A DNA stretch of 64,000 nt from the NCBI RefSeq assembly GCF_002844595.1, contig NZ_PJNW01000011.1:186001-250000 (forward strand). The letters run 5' to 3'. The DNA is from Pleomorphomonas diazotrophica. Its GTDB lineage: Bacteria; Pseudomonadota; Alphaproteobacteria; Rhizobiales; Pleomorphomonadaceae. The translations under genes and the position numbers were made by a program. The notes under the pieces are model-generated. The model worked only from the letters and a program-made list of their open reading frames with translations. It searched no databases and was not told the DNA's origin. This document shows, one piece after another, positions 31,304 to 39,832 of the stretch. The number at the start of each line of letters is the position of its first letter. Positions within the stretch are counted from its first letter, which is position 1.

Positions 31304-32398
31304 TTGGCCGACGCTTTTTCCGCCGCCCGCCTCGTCGCCGTGGCCTTCGCCGATCTTCCTGGCTGGACCGATGACGATCACGCTGCCGCTTTCACGGCCT
31401 TCCGTCGCTCGGCGGTCCGCCTCACCGATAAGGCGCCCACCACCAAGGCGCTTGGTCCGGAGGGCGCGGCGCTGGTCAAAAAGGGTCGGTTGGCTCTTGA
31501 ACTGGGCGAGGCGGTTGGCCCTGCGGATGCCCGTGCCTTTTTCGAGACCCATTTCAAGCCGTTCCGCGTCGAGCCGATCGCCGGAGAAGGCTTCGTCACC
31601 GGCTTCTTCGAGCCAGAGGTGGATGCGCGGCTTCAGCCTTCGCTCGCCTTTCCGGTGCCCTTGCTTGCGCCGCCGCGTGGCCTCAGAGAAATCGGCACGG
31701 ACGACGATCGGCGAAACCTCGATCCGGCGCTGACCTGGGCGCTCGAGGATGGACTGGGGCGCCTTGCCGCCTGCCCCGACCGGGGAGCGATCATGGCCGG
31801 AGCCCTCGACGGGCGGGCACGACCGGTCGCCTATGTGAAGAGTGCCGTCGAGGCCTTCTTCATCCATGTGCAGGGCGCGGCGCGGCTGCGCCTGCCGGAT
31901 GGCGATCTCCTACGCATCACCTTCGCAGCCAAAAGCGGCCACCCCTATTTTCCGGTGGCGCGCCTGATGCTCGAACGCGGCATCGTCACCAGCGCCGCCG
32001 AAGCCACCGCCGATGCCCTGCGTGCCTGGCTCGAAGGCCTCGCTCCTCAGGAACGACGGGCCGCGCTGATCCGAAACCGCTCCTACATCTTCTTTCGCGA
32101 GGCGCCGGTCGATGATCCTGCTCTAGGGCCGGTCGCCGCTGCCGGCGTGCCACTGACACCGGGACGATCGCTGGCCGTCGACCGATCGCTGATCACCTTT
32201 CATGCGCCGGTCTTCGTCGAAGCCGATCTCGCCGCCGGGCCGTTCCGCCACCTGATGATGGCGCAGGATACCGGTTCGGCGATCATCGGTCCGGCGCGCG
32301 GCGACATCTTCTTCGGCTCAGGTGACGCCGCTTTCGCGCTGGCGGCGCGGGTCCGCGATGCGGCCCGCTTCACCTTGCTCGTGCCGCGGGAGGGCTGA
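31304..32398 (+). CDS. mltA: membrane-bound lytic murein transglycosylase A
   Basis: A 364-residue lytic transglycosylase. The MltA core has VTGFFEPEVDARL (about 98-110), VAYVKSAVEAFFIHVQGAARLRLPDGDLLRITFAAKSGHPY, and a C-terminal 3D domain with LMMAQDTGSAIIGPARGDIFFGSG (the three conserved Asp). Both known catalytic regions are present. The start is a TTG at 31304 or 31274; no ATG is available. No signal peptide or lipobox is evident at the N-terminus (MADAFSAARLVAVAFADL), which is odd for a periplasmic enzyme. The 31274 TTG would overlap the upstream gene by 23 bases. Confidence 0.9.
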   Translation: MADAFSAARLVAVAFADLPGWTDDDHAAAFTAFRRSAVRLTDKAPTTKALGPEGAALVKKGRLALELGEAVGPADARAFFETHFKPFRVEPIAGEGFVTGFFEPEVDARLQPSLAFPVPLLAPPRGLREIGTDDDRRNLDPALTWALEDGLGRLAACPDRGAIMAGALDGRARPVAYVKSAVEAFFIHVQGAARLRLPDGDLLRITFAAKSGHPYFPVARLMLERGIVTSAAEATADALRAWLEGLAPQERRAALIRNRSYIFFREAPVDDPALGPVAAAGVPLTPGRSLAVDRSLITFHAPVFVEADLAAGPFRHLMMAQDTGSAIIGPARGDIFFGSGDAAFALAARVRDAARFTLLVPREG

Positions 32399-32401
32399 CC
32401 G

Positions 32402-32965
32402 ATGTCCCGCCGCAGAGGTCGGCCGCTCGCCCCCGAGGAGGAAGACCTCTGGCGGGCGGTGAAGAAGACCGTGACGCCGCTCTTTCCCGAGAAGATAGGG
32501 CCACCACCACCCGCAGCGCTTTCGGCCGCCGAGCCCGAAGCGCAGCGGCCGCTTGTCCACGCACCGCCTACAGCAGCCCCCGCCCCGCCGCCCAAGCCGA
32601 CCCTGCCGAAGCTGCACCCCTTCGGCAAGCGCGAGCGGCAAGCCGTCAATCGCGGTCGCATCGCCATCGACGGCCGCCTCGACCTGCATGGTTACCGGCA
32701 GGACGAGGCGCATGCCCGCCTTTCCGGTTTTCTTTCCCACGCCCAGGTCATGGGCTGGAAGGTGGTGCTGGTGATCACCGGCAAGGGGCGGCCGGGAGGG
32801 GATTTCCAGAGCCTGCACGATCATGAGCGTGGCGTGCTGAGACGCGTCGTGCCACTCTGGCTGAGCCTGCCGGAGTTCCGCCGGGTCGTGCTGGGCTACG
32901 AGGATGCCGGGCCGGGGCACGGCGGCGGCGGCGCGCTCTATGTGCGGATCCGCAAGAGGAAGTGA
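32402..32965 (+). CDS. Smr/MutS2-domain protein
   Basis: A 187-residue protein with a basic, Pro-rich N-terminal half and a C-terminal Smr domain (about 95-185). The domain shows RLDLHGYRQDEAHARL and VVLVITGKGRPGG (LDxHG and TGKG motifs), plus the end GHGGGGALYVRIRK. Smr domains are nucleases acting on branched DNA or on mRNA at stalled ribosomes. It begins 3 bases after mltA and ends 1 base before the next gene, so all are in one transcript. Confidence 0.92.
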   Translation: MSRRRGRPLAPEEEDLWRAVKKTVTPLFPEKIGPPPPAALSAAEPEAQRPLVHAPPTAAPAPPPKPTLPKLHPFGKRERQAVNRGRIAIDGRLDLHGYRQDEAHARLSGFLSHAQVMGWKVVLVITGKGRPGGDFQSLHDHERGVLRRVVPLWLSLPEFRRVVLGYEDAGPGHGGGGALYVRIRKRK

Positions 32966-32966
32966 C

Positions 32967-33320
32967 ATGACCCCGTTCGGCGCCCGCCTGCGCGAGCTGC
33001 GTGAGGCGCGCGGCATGACCCTGAAGTCGATGGCGGCGGCGATCGGTGTGTCGCCGGCCTATCTGTCGGCGCTGGAGCACGGCCGACGGGGCCGCCCGAC
33101 CTGGGATCTTCTGCAGCGGATCATCGGCCACCTCAACATCATCTGGGACGAGGCCGAGGAACTCGAACGGCTGGCCGACCTGTCGCATCCGCGCATCGTC
33201 ATCGATACCGAGGGCCTCACGCCAAAGGCCACCGAGCTCGCCAACCGTCTTGCCGAACGCATCGGCAGCCTCGACGAGAGCCGGCTCGATCAAATGATCG
33301 ACCTCCTGGGCAGACGCTGA
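32967..33320 (+). CDS. small XRE-family DNA-binding protein
   Basis: A 117-residue protein with one helix-turn-helix: FGARLRELREARGMTLKSMAAAIGVSPAYLSALEHGRRGRPTWDLLQRI (about 4-52). The C-terminal 60 residues form a helical tail without ligand domain. It is the last gene of the Tim44-like/mltA/Smr run and its ATG follows the Smr stop by one base. Its targets are unknown. Confidence 0.88.
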   Translation: MTPFGARLRELREARGMTLKSMAAAIGVSPAYLSALEHGRRGRPTWDLLQRIIGHLNIIWDEAEELERLADLSHPRIVIDTEGLTPKATELANRLAERIGSLDESRLDQMIDLLGRR

Positions 33321-33332
33321 CCCGACAAGGAT

Positions 33333-34502
33333 TCAGCCACCCACGGCCTTCACCGGCAGCGTCAGGAGATAAGCCGGCAAGGTCACCACGGCTCCGGCCG
33401 TCGTGCCGAGGAGGCTGCCGAAGGAGCCGGTCAGGCTGCGGGCCGACTCCGAAAGGCTGCTGCGCCCCGTTGCCAGGCGGTCGCCATGCCGCAGGCGCTC
33501 GCCGATCCTGTTCACGAACTCGGGCAGGACGACGGCGAACTTGTTGTGGGCAAGCGAGTCTTTGGCCTCGGTACCCGATATGTCGATGACGATGACGCCG
33601 AGATCGGCGATGGCCTTCTTGTCTTCCGTATAGGCGCCGAGACGCGGCTTTTCGCCGGCGATCAGGCCGGACAGCCAGAGCGCCTGATCGTCGGATGAAG
33701 AAAAGAGAATGAAGGGATATTTCGGCCGGCCGATCACCTGCATCTCAGACTTGAACACGTCGACGTCGATGTCGGGTGCGGCCAGCACCACGGTGCGGAG
33801 CTTGCCCTTGAAATCGCCATTGCCGGCGATCTTGGCCTGACGCAGCGCTTCAACGGTCGCCCAGGTTCCCATGGAATGGGCAAACACATAGAGGTCTTCG
33901 ACGCCGCTGTCGGAGGCAATGCGCAGCAGCTCTTCCAGGCCATCGCGAGCGATGGTGGCACTGTCGCGGTCGTAAACATAGTCGAACACTGAACCGCGCG
34001 AAGCCCAGGTGAACAGTACGGGGACGCCGTCAAACCCCGTGTCATGGACGATCTGAGTGGCGCGGAAAACGGCTTCGTCGAAATCGTTGTTGAAACCATG
34101 GACGATCACCGCCACGGCGCGCCGCCCCTTTGGCAAGGCGGCGACCCGTTCCGAAAGACGCTTCTTGAAAGTGCTGGCACCGTCGACATAGGCGAGCGAC
34201 CGCGCCACGAACTGCGTCTTGGGGTCGCCCGGCAGCGGTGACGGCCATTCGATGTCGCCGGACCGATGCTTTGCCGGCACCGAGATGGAGAGATCGGCGA
34301 AATCGAGCCGGCTTGCCCGCTCGCCATTGAACATTGCCGGTCCGCTCGCAGCACGCTCGCGGGTGGCCGCCACCAGCAACTCATGCTCGATGGCGCCGGA
34401 GGCCGGTAGCGCCGTCACCTCAAGGGCGCCGCCATCGGGGCGCGACCCGGCGCAAGCCGCGAGGAACAGCAGGGAAAGGACAAGGGCAAGGCGAAAGCGC
34501 AT
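33333..34502 (-). CDS. DUF900 alpha/beta-hydrolase lipoprotein
   Basis: A 389-residue lipoprotein precursor. The signal MRFRLALVLSLLFLAACAGS contains lipobox LAAC (Cys17). The hydrolase domain has AVIVHGFNNDFDEAVFRATQIVHDTGFDGVPVLFTWASRG (about 130-170), YVFAHSMGTWATVEAL (nucleophile Ser in HSMG, near 218) and a C-terminal His region. This is the DUF900/COG4782 family of putative esterases. The ATG at 34502 is preferred because it starts the signal peptide. It converges with the XRE gene, with 12 bases between stops. Confidence 0.88.
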   Translation of the reverse strand: MRFRLALVLSLLFLAACAGSRPDGGALEVTALPASGAIEHELLVAATRERAASGPAMFNGERASRLDFADLSISVPAKHRSGDIEWPSPLPGDPKTQFVARSLAYVDGASTFKKRLSERVAALPKGRRAVAVIVHGFNNDFDEAVFRATQIVHDTGFDGVPVLFTWASRGSVFDYVYDRDSATIARDGLEELLRIASDSGVEDLYVFAHSMGTWATVEALRQAKIAGNGDFKGKLRTVVLAAPDIDVDVFKSEMQVIGRPKYPFILFSSSDDQALWLSGLIAGEKPRLGAYTEDKKAIADLGVIVIDISGTEAKDSLAHNKFAVVLPEFVNRIGERLRHGDRLATGRSSLSESARSLTGSFGSLLGTTAGAVVTLPAYLLTLPVKAVGG

Positions 34503-34666
34503 GGCGACCTGCAACAAGAACAATGCAGTTCTAGCGGAGCGAATGCCAAGAGACCATGCCGAACTCGCCGGCTGGACAACGGCCGGCGGGAAATGCCATG
34601 ACAGCCTGGTTCTTCATCCTGTCGCCGCCGGCTCTTCCGGTTGCCGACATGTCGGGGCCGTCATTC

Positions 34667-36040
34667 ATGTCCGCCGCCAAGATCGCCGATGTCGCCGAGG
34701 CCGAAGCCTTCCTCGCCGCCAACTCCGACGTCGTTCAGTTCGAGTGTTTTCTGACTGATTGCTCCGGCGTGCAGCGCGGCAAAATCTTGCGTCGATCCGA
34801 GCTTCTCGGCGCCTACCGCGCCGGCCGCCCGCTACCCTGTTCGGTGCTGTCGCTCGACATCAAGGGTGCCGACGTCGAGGAAACCGGCCTTCTCTGGGAG
34901 CAGGGCGATGCGGACCGCATGTGTCGGCCGGTTGCCGGCACGCTCGTCCGCTCGCCCTGGCGGCAGGCACCCACCGCCCAGTTTCTTCTCACGTCCTTCG
35001 AGGGCGACGGAACGGGATCGGCGAGCGATCCTCGCCACGCACTCGCCCGGGTCGTCGATGAGGCAAGAAGCCTCGGCTTCCGGCCGGTCGCCGCGGTCGA
35101 GTTGGAATTCTATCTGATCGATGGTCGGGCGGCGGCCGAGGGCAGGGTGGTGCCGCCGGCGGCGCCGAATGGATTCCGCCAGACCGACCTCCAGGCCTAT
35201 CTCGTTCAGGATCTCTCCGATTTTTCCGAGTTCCTGGAAGCCGTCTACGCCGCCGCCGAGGTGGCCGGTCTGCCAGCCCGCACGTTGATCTCGGAATACT
35301 CGCCCGGCCAGTTCGAGATCGTGCTGGAACACCGCGACGATGCGCTCCGCGCCGCCGATGACGCCATTCTCTGGAAGCGGCTGGTCAAGGGCGTCGCCGA
35401 ACGCCACGGCTTCGTCGCCACGTTCATGGCCAAGCCCTACGAAGCCTTCGCAGGCTCCGGCGCCCATTTCCACGTCAGTCTCTGCGATGAAGCCGGCAAC
35501 AACCTTTTCGCCGGCAGCGAACCGGAGGGCAATGCGCTTCTCCGCCACGCCATCGCCGGTCTTGAGGCGACCATGGCCGAGAGCATGGCGATCTTCGCCC
35601 CCAATGCCAACAGTTTCAGGCGCTTCAAGCCCAACTCCTACGCGCCGCTCGGCCCGGCTTGGGCAATGGACAACCGCTCGGTGCCGATCCGCGTCACCGG
35701 CGGCCCACCGCAAGCGCGCCATCTCGAACAGCGGGTGGCCGGCGCCGACGCCAATCCCTATCTGGCGCTCGCCACGGTGATCGCCGGCATGATCGAGGGC
35801 ATCGAGGCAAAGCGCGAGCCGTCGAAGCCGGTCACCGGTAACGGCTATTCGCAGGTGCCGCCGTCGCTGCCACGCTTCTGGCCGGAAGCGCTCCGGCGCG
35901 CCCGTAGCTCCGACTTCCTGAAGCGACGGCTCGGCGAACGGCTCACCGACATCTATCTCACCATCAAGGAGACGGAGTGCGACCGCTTCTTCGCCGAAGT
36001 GAGCGATCGCGACATCCACTGGTACCTGAGGCTGGCCTGA
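34667..36040 (+). CDS. glutamine-synthetase-fold ligase (gamma-glutamylpolyamine synthetase-like)
   Basis: A 457-residue ATP-dependent ligase of the GS type III/PuuA-like group. It has FLTDCSGVQRGKIL at the N-terminus, AVELEFYLID (metal-ligand Glu), SEYSPGQFEI, GSGAHFHVSL (GSGxHxH), FRRFKPNSYAPLGPAWAMDNRSVPIRV and EQRVAGADANPYLALA (ATP-site Arg). All active-site elements are intact. In this family the acceptor is commonly putrescine, spermidine or ethanolamine, not ammonia. The start is uncertain among 34598, 34649 and 34667; I take the last, where GGGG precedes MSAAKI. It converges with ppk2 (9 bases). Confidence 0.88.
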   Translation: MSAAKIADVAEAEAFLAANSDVVQFECFLTDCSGVQRGKILRRSELLGAYRAGRPLPCSVLSLDIKGADVEETGLLWEQGDADRMCRPVAGTLVRSPWRQAPTAQFLLTSFEGDGTGSASDPRHALARVVDEARSLGFRPVAAVELEFYLIDGRAAAEGRVVPPAAPNGFRQTDLQAYLVQDLSDFSEFLEAVYAAAEVAGLPARTLISEYSPGQFEIVLEHRDDALRAADDAILWKRLVKGVAERHGFVATFMAKPYEAFAGSGAHFHVSLCDEAGNNLFAGSEPEGNALLRHAIAGLEATMAESMAIFAPNANSFRRFKPNSYAPLGPAWAMDNRSVPIRVTGGPPQARHLEQRVAGADANPYLALATVIAGMIEGIEAKREPSKPVTGNGYSQVPPSLPRFWPEALRRARSSDFLKRRLGERLTDIYLTIKETECDRFFAEVSDRDIHWYLRLA

Positions 36041-36049
36041 TGCCGCTCC

Positions 36050-37036
36050 TCAATCCTTGCCCTTGGCATCCTTGATCTTCAGGAACTTCGGACCCTTGCC
36101 GAGAATCTTGTCGTCGATCTCACCGATGGCGGCCAGGTTCTTGCGGTCGTAGTCAAGCCTCGACAGCAGGTAGCGGATGGCATTGAGACGAGCCCGCTTC
36201 TTGTCGTTGGAGCGAACGACGACCCAAGGGCTGAGGTCGGAATGGCTGGCCTTCAACATGCGGTCGCGGGCAGCGGTATACTGATCCCACATGCCCAGCG
36301 CCTTGAGGTCGACCGGCGACAGCTTCCAGATGCGCAGGGGATCGTGACGGCGGTCGTGGAACCGCTTGAGCTGCATCTCGCGGCCGATGTCGAGCCAGAT
36401 CTTGATCAGCACGATGCCGTCGTGGATCAGCATGCGCTCGAAATGCGGCACCTCCTCGAGGAACAGCTCGGCTTCCTCGGGCGTGCAGAAGCCCATCACC
36501 GGCTCGACGACGGCGCGGTTGTACCAGGAGCGGTCGAAGAACACGATTTCGCCCTTGGTCGGCAGCTCCTTGACGTAGCGCTGGAAATACCACTGGCCTC
36601 GTTCGACGTCGGATGGCTTGGCCAGCGCCACATGGCGGGCCGAACGCGGGTTCATGTATTCGAGGAAGGTGCCGATGGTGCCGCCCTTGCCGGCCGCGTC
36701 GCGGCCCTCCAGCAGCAGCACGATGCGCTGGCCGGTGTCGTTGGCCCATTTCTGCAGCTTCACCAGTTCGATCTGCAGCACCCGCAGTTCTTCGAGATAG
36801 GCCTTTTCCTTCAGGCTTTCCTTGTAGGGGTAGCCGCCGGAGCCGAGCGCCTCCATCTCGATCTCCTCCGGGAGATAAGGGTTATCGAGATCGAAGGTAA
36901 CCTTGCCGAGCGTGATCGGCGGTGCGTCGGGCGCCTGCGTCGCCAGCACGGCGGCCCCTTCCCGGGCAGCGATCAGCTCGACGCTCGATACGAAGCGACG
37001 CGTCATGTCGTTCGTCGATTTGTCTTTCTTTCCCAT
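36050..37036 (-). CDS. ppk2: polyphosphate kinase 2 (PPK2)
   Basis: A 328-residue kinase transferring phosphate between polyphosphate and nucleoside diphosphates. Motifs are IVLLLEGRDAAGKGGTIGTF (Walker A, about 105-124), EIVFFDRSWYNRAVVEPVMGF (Walker B/lid, about 164-184), and KIWLDIGREMQLKRFHDRRHDPLRIWKLSPVDLKA. One catalytic domain makes it class I. It lies next to phoR on the opposite strand with 126 bp between starts, which links polyphosphate metabolism to the phosphate regulon by position. The ATG has a GGGGGAAA-type RBS. Confidence 0.94.
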   Translation of the reverse strand: MGKKDKSTNDMTRRFVSSVELIAAREGAAVLATQAPDAPPITLGKVTFDLDNPYLPEEIEMEALGSGGYPYKESLKEKAYLEELRVLQIELVKLQKWANDTGQRIVLLLEGRDAAGKGGTIGTFLEYMNPRSARHVALAKPSDVERGQWYFQRYVKELPTKGEIVFFDRSWYNRAVVEPVMGFCTPEEAELFLEEVPHFERMLIHDGIVLIKIWLDIGREMQLKRFHDRRHDPLRIWKLSPVDLKALGMWDQYTAARDRMLKASHSDLSPWVVVRSNDKKRARLNAIRYLLSRLDYDRKNLAAIGEIDDKILGKGPKFLKIKDAKGKD

Positions 37037-37162
37037 CGGCTTTCCCCCAGAATCCGCGCGCTCTCAATCGGCACGGGCACGGCAAACCACGCTACAAGCG
37101 TCATAAAAGACGTTTATCAATATGACAGAGTCCGCTCTTCCGCTTAAGGACCAATAAACATC

Positions 37163-38542
37163 ATGAGTTCCACGCCGGACAGGCCGGAGGATACGCCGCG
37201 CGAGGGGCGGGGGCGTCTCGCCGAGGCGATCACCGAAGGACGCTTGCAGACGGTGCTCGCCGCCGCGGCCGCCTTCTGGCTGATCATGCTGTTCATCGCC
37301 GACCTGCCGACGGCCGTGGCGCTTATGGGGTTCGTTGCCACCGCCATTGCCGCCGTCTCGGTGTTGCCGACCGGCGGAAAGACGGCGCAACCTCGGCCGG
37401 CCGACCGACTGCCGGCCCGCCGCTGGCCGGACACCGGCATGAAGCTGTTGCTCGACGGGATGGAGGAGCCGGCTTTTCTGACCGATGCCGATGGCACGCT
37501 GCGCTACCAGAACGCTGCCGCGGCCGCCGAGTTCGGGTCGGCCCGCATCGGCGACCCGCTCGCCTTCCGCCTGCGCGCGCCGGAGATCCTCGACGCGCTC
37601 CAGCGTGCCGGACGAGGGGAGACCCTGCCGCCGGTGCGCTTCATCGAACGGGGCATTGGTGGCGAACGGCACTTCGTCGTCCGCTGCTCTCCGTTGCGTT
37701 TGCCGCGTCCCGAGCCGCGCAAACGGCCGGACTTCGTGTTGCTGCGCCTGCGCGATGAAAGCGAGGCCGTCCGGCTCGACCGCATGCGGAGCGATTTCGT
37801 CGCCAACGCCAGCCACGAACTCCGGACGCCGCTTGCTTCGCTGACCGGCTTCATCGAGACGCTGCTCGGTCCGGCCCGGCGCGACGAAGCCAATCGCGAG
37901 CGCTTCCTCACCATCATGCTGGAGCAGGCGCGGCGCATGGGGCGATTGATCGACGACCTGATGTCGTTGTCGCGCCTCGAAATGAAGGCACATGTCCGCC
38001 CGACTGGCGCCGTGGACCTTGCCGAGGTGCTGCCGGCGGTCGCCGACATGCTGGCACCGGTGGCAGCCGACCGACACGCAGTCGTCATTGCGGAAAACAC
38101 CCTTGCTGCCGCGCCGACCGCCGGCGACCGCGACGAGTTGACACAGGTGTTCGCCAATCTCGTTGAGAATGCCGTCAAATATGGTCGCGACGGCGGACGC
38201 ATCACGCTGGAAATTCGCGAGGAGATCGGTGACGACGGCCGTGCCGGCTTCCGAGCCAGCGTGTCCGACGACGGCCCCGGCATAGCGGCGGAACATTTGC
38301 CGCGCCTTACCGAACGCTTCTACCGGGTCGACGCGGCGAGGAGCCGCGAACAGCGCGGGACCGGCCTGGGCCTTGCCATCGTCAAGCATATCGTCAACCG
38401 GCACCAGGGGCGCCTCGTCATTCGCTCCGAAGTGGGCGTCGGCACCACGGTCAACGTCTGGCTGCCCCGCCGATCCGACCTGGTGGAAGCCGAGATGACG
38501 AAAGAGACGAAACTCGTCACCGACGAGCGGCTCGAAGCATGA
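37163..38542 (+). CDS. phoR: phosphate regulon sensor histidine kinase PhoR
   Basis: A 459-residue membrane kinase. A transmembrane pair (about 30-68) is followed by a PAS-like domain (about 95-195), HisKA FVANASHELRTPLASLTGF (phosphorylatable His near 219) and HATPase with N-box FANLVENAVKYG, SDDGPGI and [12 protein letters not shown]. The lack of a large periplasmic domain and the adjacency to pstSCAB-phoU-phoB identify it as PhoR. It would autophosphorylate and control PhoB when external phosphate is low, with PhoU and PstSCAB providing the signal. It starts the operon. Confidence 0.93.
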   Translation: MSSTPDRPEDTPREGRGRLAEAITEGRLQTVLAAAAAFWLIMLFIADLPTAVALMGFVATAIAAVSVLPTGGKTAQPRPADRLPARRWPDTGMKLLLDGMEEPAFLTDADGTLRYQNAAAAAEFGSARIGDPLAFRLRAPEILDALQRAGRGETLPPVRFIERGIGGERHFVVRCSPLRLPRPEPRKRPDFVLLRLRDESEAVRLDRMRSDFVANASHELRTPLASLTGFIETLLGPARRDEANRERFLTIMLEQARRMGRLIDDLMSLSRLEMKAHVRPTGAVDLAEVLPAVADMLAPVAADRHAVVIAENTLAAAPTAGDRDELTQVFANLVENAVKYGRDGGRITLEIREEIGDDGRAGFRASVSDDGPGIAAEHLPRLTERFYRVDAARSREQRGTGLGLAIVKHIVNRHQGRLVIRSEVGVGTTVNVWLPRRSDLVEAEMTKETKLVTDERLEA

Positions 38543-38569
38543 TTATCTGTTTTTCTTCAATATATTATA

Positions 38570-38598
38570 CTGTCACAATATTGTAGTCGGTTTGTCAT
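38570..38598 (+). promoter_or_regulatory. Pho box upstream of pstS
   Basis: CTGTCAC (38570-38576), TTGTAGT (38581-38587) and TTGTCAT (38592-38598) are three PhoB half-sites at exact 11-bp spacing, with AT-rich linkers. It lies about 110 bases before the pstS start codon, inside the 164-bp gap after phoR. Confidence 0.8.
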
Positions 38599-38706
38599 AG
38601 AAGGGTAGTGCCAGGTCGCTAGGGTCCGCGACGTGACGGGGACGAGACAGCCAACGGGCTTTCAGTGATCCCACCGTCAAGATCCTAAACCGTTAGGAGT
38701 ACTCCC

Positions 38707-39741
38707 GTGAAATTCTCCACCGCCGCCAGCGCCTTCGTGCTCGGCCTCTCCGTCACCGGTACGGCCGCCTTCGCCGCCGAGCAGATCCACATCGCCGGCT
38801 CCTCCACCGTTCTGCCCTACGCGAACATCGTCGCCGAGGCCTTTGCCGAGGCGAACACGAACTTCAAGGCGCCGATCGTCGAGGGTGGCGGCTCCGGTGC
38901 CGGCCTCAAGGAGTTCTGCAAGGGCGTCGGCGACGACACCATCGACATCGCCAACGCCTCCCGCAAGATCAAGGCGGAAGAGCTTGACGCCTGCAAGGCG
39001 GCCGGCGTCACCGAGGTGCAGGAAATCCGCATCGGCTATGACGGCATCGTCTTCGCCTCCGACATCAAGGGCCCGGACTTCGCCTTCGAGCCGGCCGACT
39101 GGTTCAATGCCATCGGTGCCAAGGTTCTGAAGGACGGCCAGCTCGTCGACAACCCGAACGCCAAGTGGTCGGACGTCAAGGCTGGCTTCCCCGACTGGGA
39201 AATCGCCGCCTATATCCCCGGCGAGAAGCACGGCACGCGCGAAGTGTTCGAGCTGAACGTGCTCGTCGCAGGCTGCAAGGCCACCAAGGCCTATGACGCC
39301 TTCATCGCCTCGGGTCTTGCCAAGGGCGACGCCGAGAAGGCCTGCGCCAAGGTGCGCAAGGATGGCAAGGCCGTCGACATCGACGGCGAGTACAACGAGA
39401 CGCTCGCCCGCATCGACTCGAACAAGACCGGCATCGGCGTGTTCGGCCTCGCCTTCTACGAGAACAACCAGGACAAGCTGAAGGTCGCGACCATGAACGG
39501 TATCGCGCCGTCGGTGGAGACCATTGCCAAGGGCGAGTATCCGGTGTCTCGTCCGCTGTTCTTCTACGTCAAGAAAGCCCACCTCGGCGTCGTTCCGGGC
39601 CTCAAGGACTATGTCGAGTTCTTCCTGGCCGACCAGATGATCGGCCCGCGGTCGCCGACCGTCGCCAAGGGCCTCGTCCCGGCGCCCAAGGAAGAGCGGC
39701 AGCAGGTGCTGGCCGACTTCCAGGCCGGCAAGACCCTCTGA
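38707..39741 (+). CDS. pstS: phosphate ABC transporter substrate-binding protein PstS
   Basis: A 344-residue periplasmic phosphate-binding protein. The signal peptide is MKFSTAASAFVLGLSVTGTAAFA (cleaved near residue 23). The mature protein starts EQIHIAGSSTVLPYANIVAEAFAE, where GSSTV contacts phosphate, and continues with VEGGGSGAGLKEFCKG and DDTIDIANASRKIKAEEL. It is the longer PstS type common in alphaproteobacteria. The start is GTG at 38707 with AGGAG upstream. It is the first gene after the Pho box and is followed by a hairpin before pstC, consistent with excess production. Confidence 0.95.
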   Translation: MKFSTAASAFVLGLSVTGTAAFAAEQIHIAGSSTVLPYANIVAEAFAEANTNFKAPIVEGGGSGAGLKEFCKGVGDDTIDIANASRKIKAEELDACKAAGVTEVQEIRIGYDGIVFASDIKGPDFAFEPADWFNAIGAKVLKDGQLVDNPNAKWSDVKAGFPDWEIAAYIPGEKHGTREVFELNVLVAGCKATKAYDAFIASGLAKGDAEKACAKVRKDGKAVDIDGEYNETLARIDSNKTGIGVFGLAFYENNQDKLKVATMNGIAPSVETIAKGEYPVSRPLFFYVKKAHLGVVPGLKDYVEFFLADQMIGPRSPTVAKGLVPAPKEERQQVLADFQAGKTL

Positions 39742-39759
39742 TCGATCGCTACACGTCCT

Positions 39760-39792
39760 GGAGGGGCCTCTCGTCGGAGGCCCCTCCTTCTT
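39760..39792 (+). terminator. hairpin with T-tail between pstS and pstC
   Basis: An 11-bp perfect stem (GGAGGGGCCTC with GAGGCCCCTCC), a 6-base loop and TTCTT. It probably terminates part of the transcripts after pstS, giving more binding protein than membrane components. Confidence 0.75.
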
Positions 39793-39832
39793 GCGCCGCG
39801 CCGGTGGGCGGGCGAAACATCCGGGAGGCCGC

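Noticed and set aside
37080-37140. Possible Pho box between ppk2 and phoR (CTGTCATA on the minus strand)
   Set aside because: Only one good half-site; the expected partner 11 bp away (ATAAACG) does not match, so it falls short of a Pho box.
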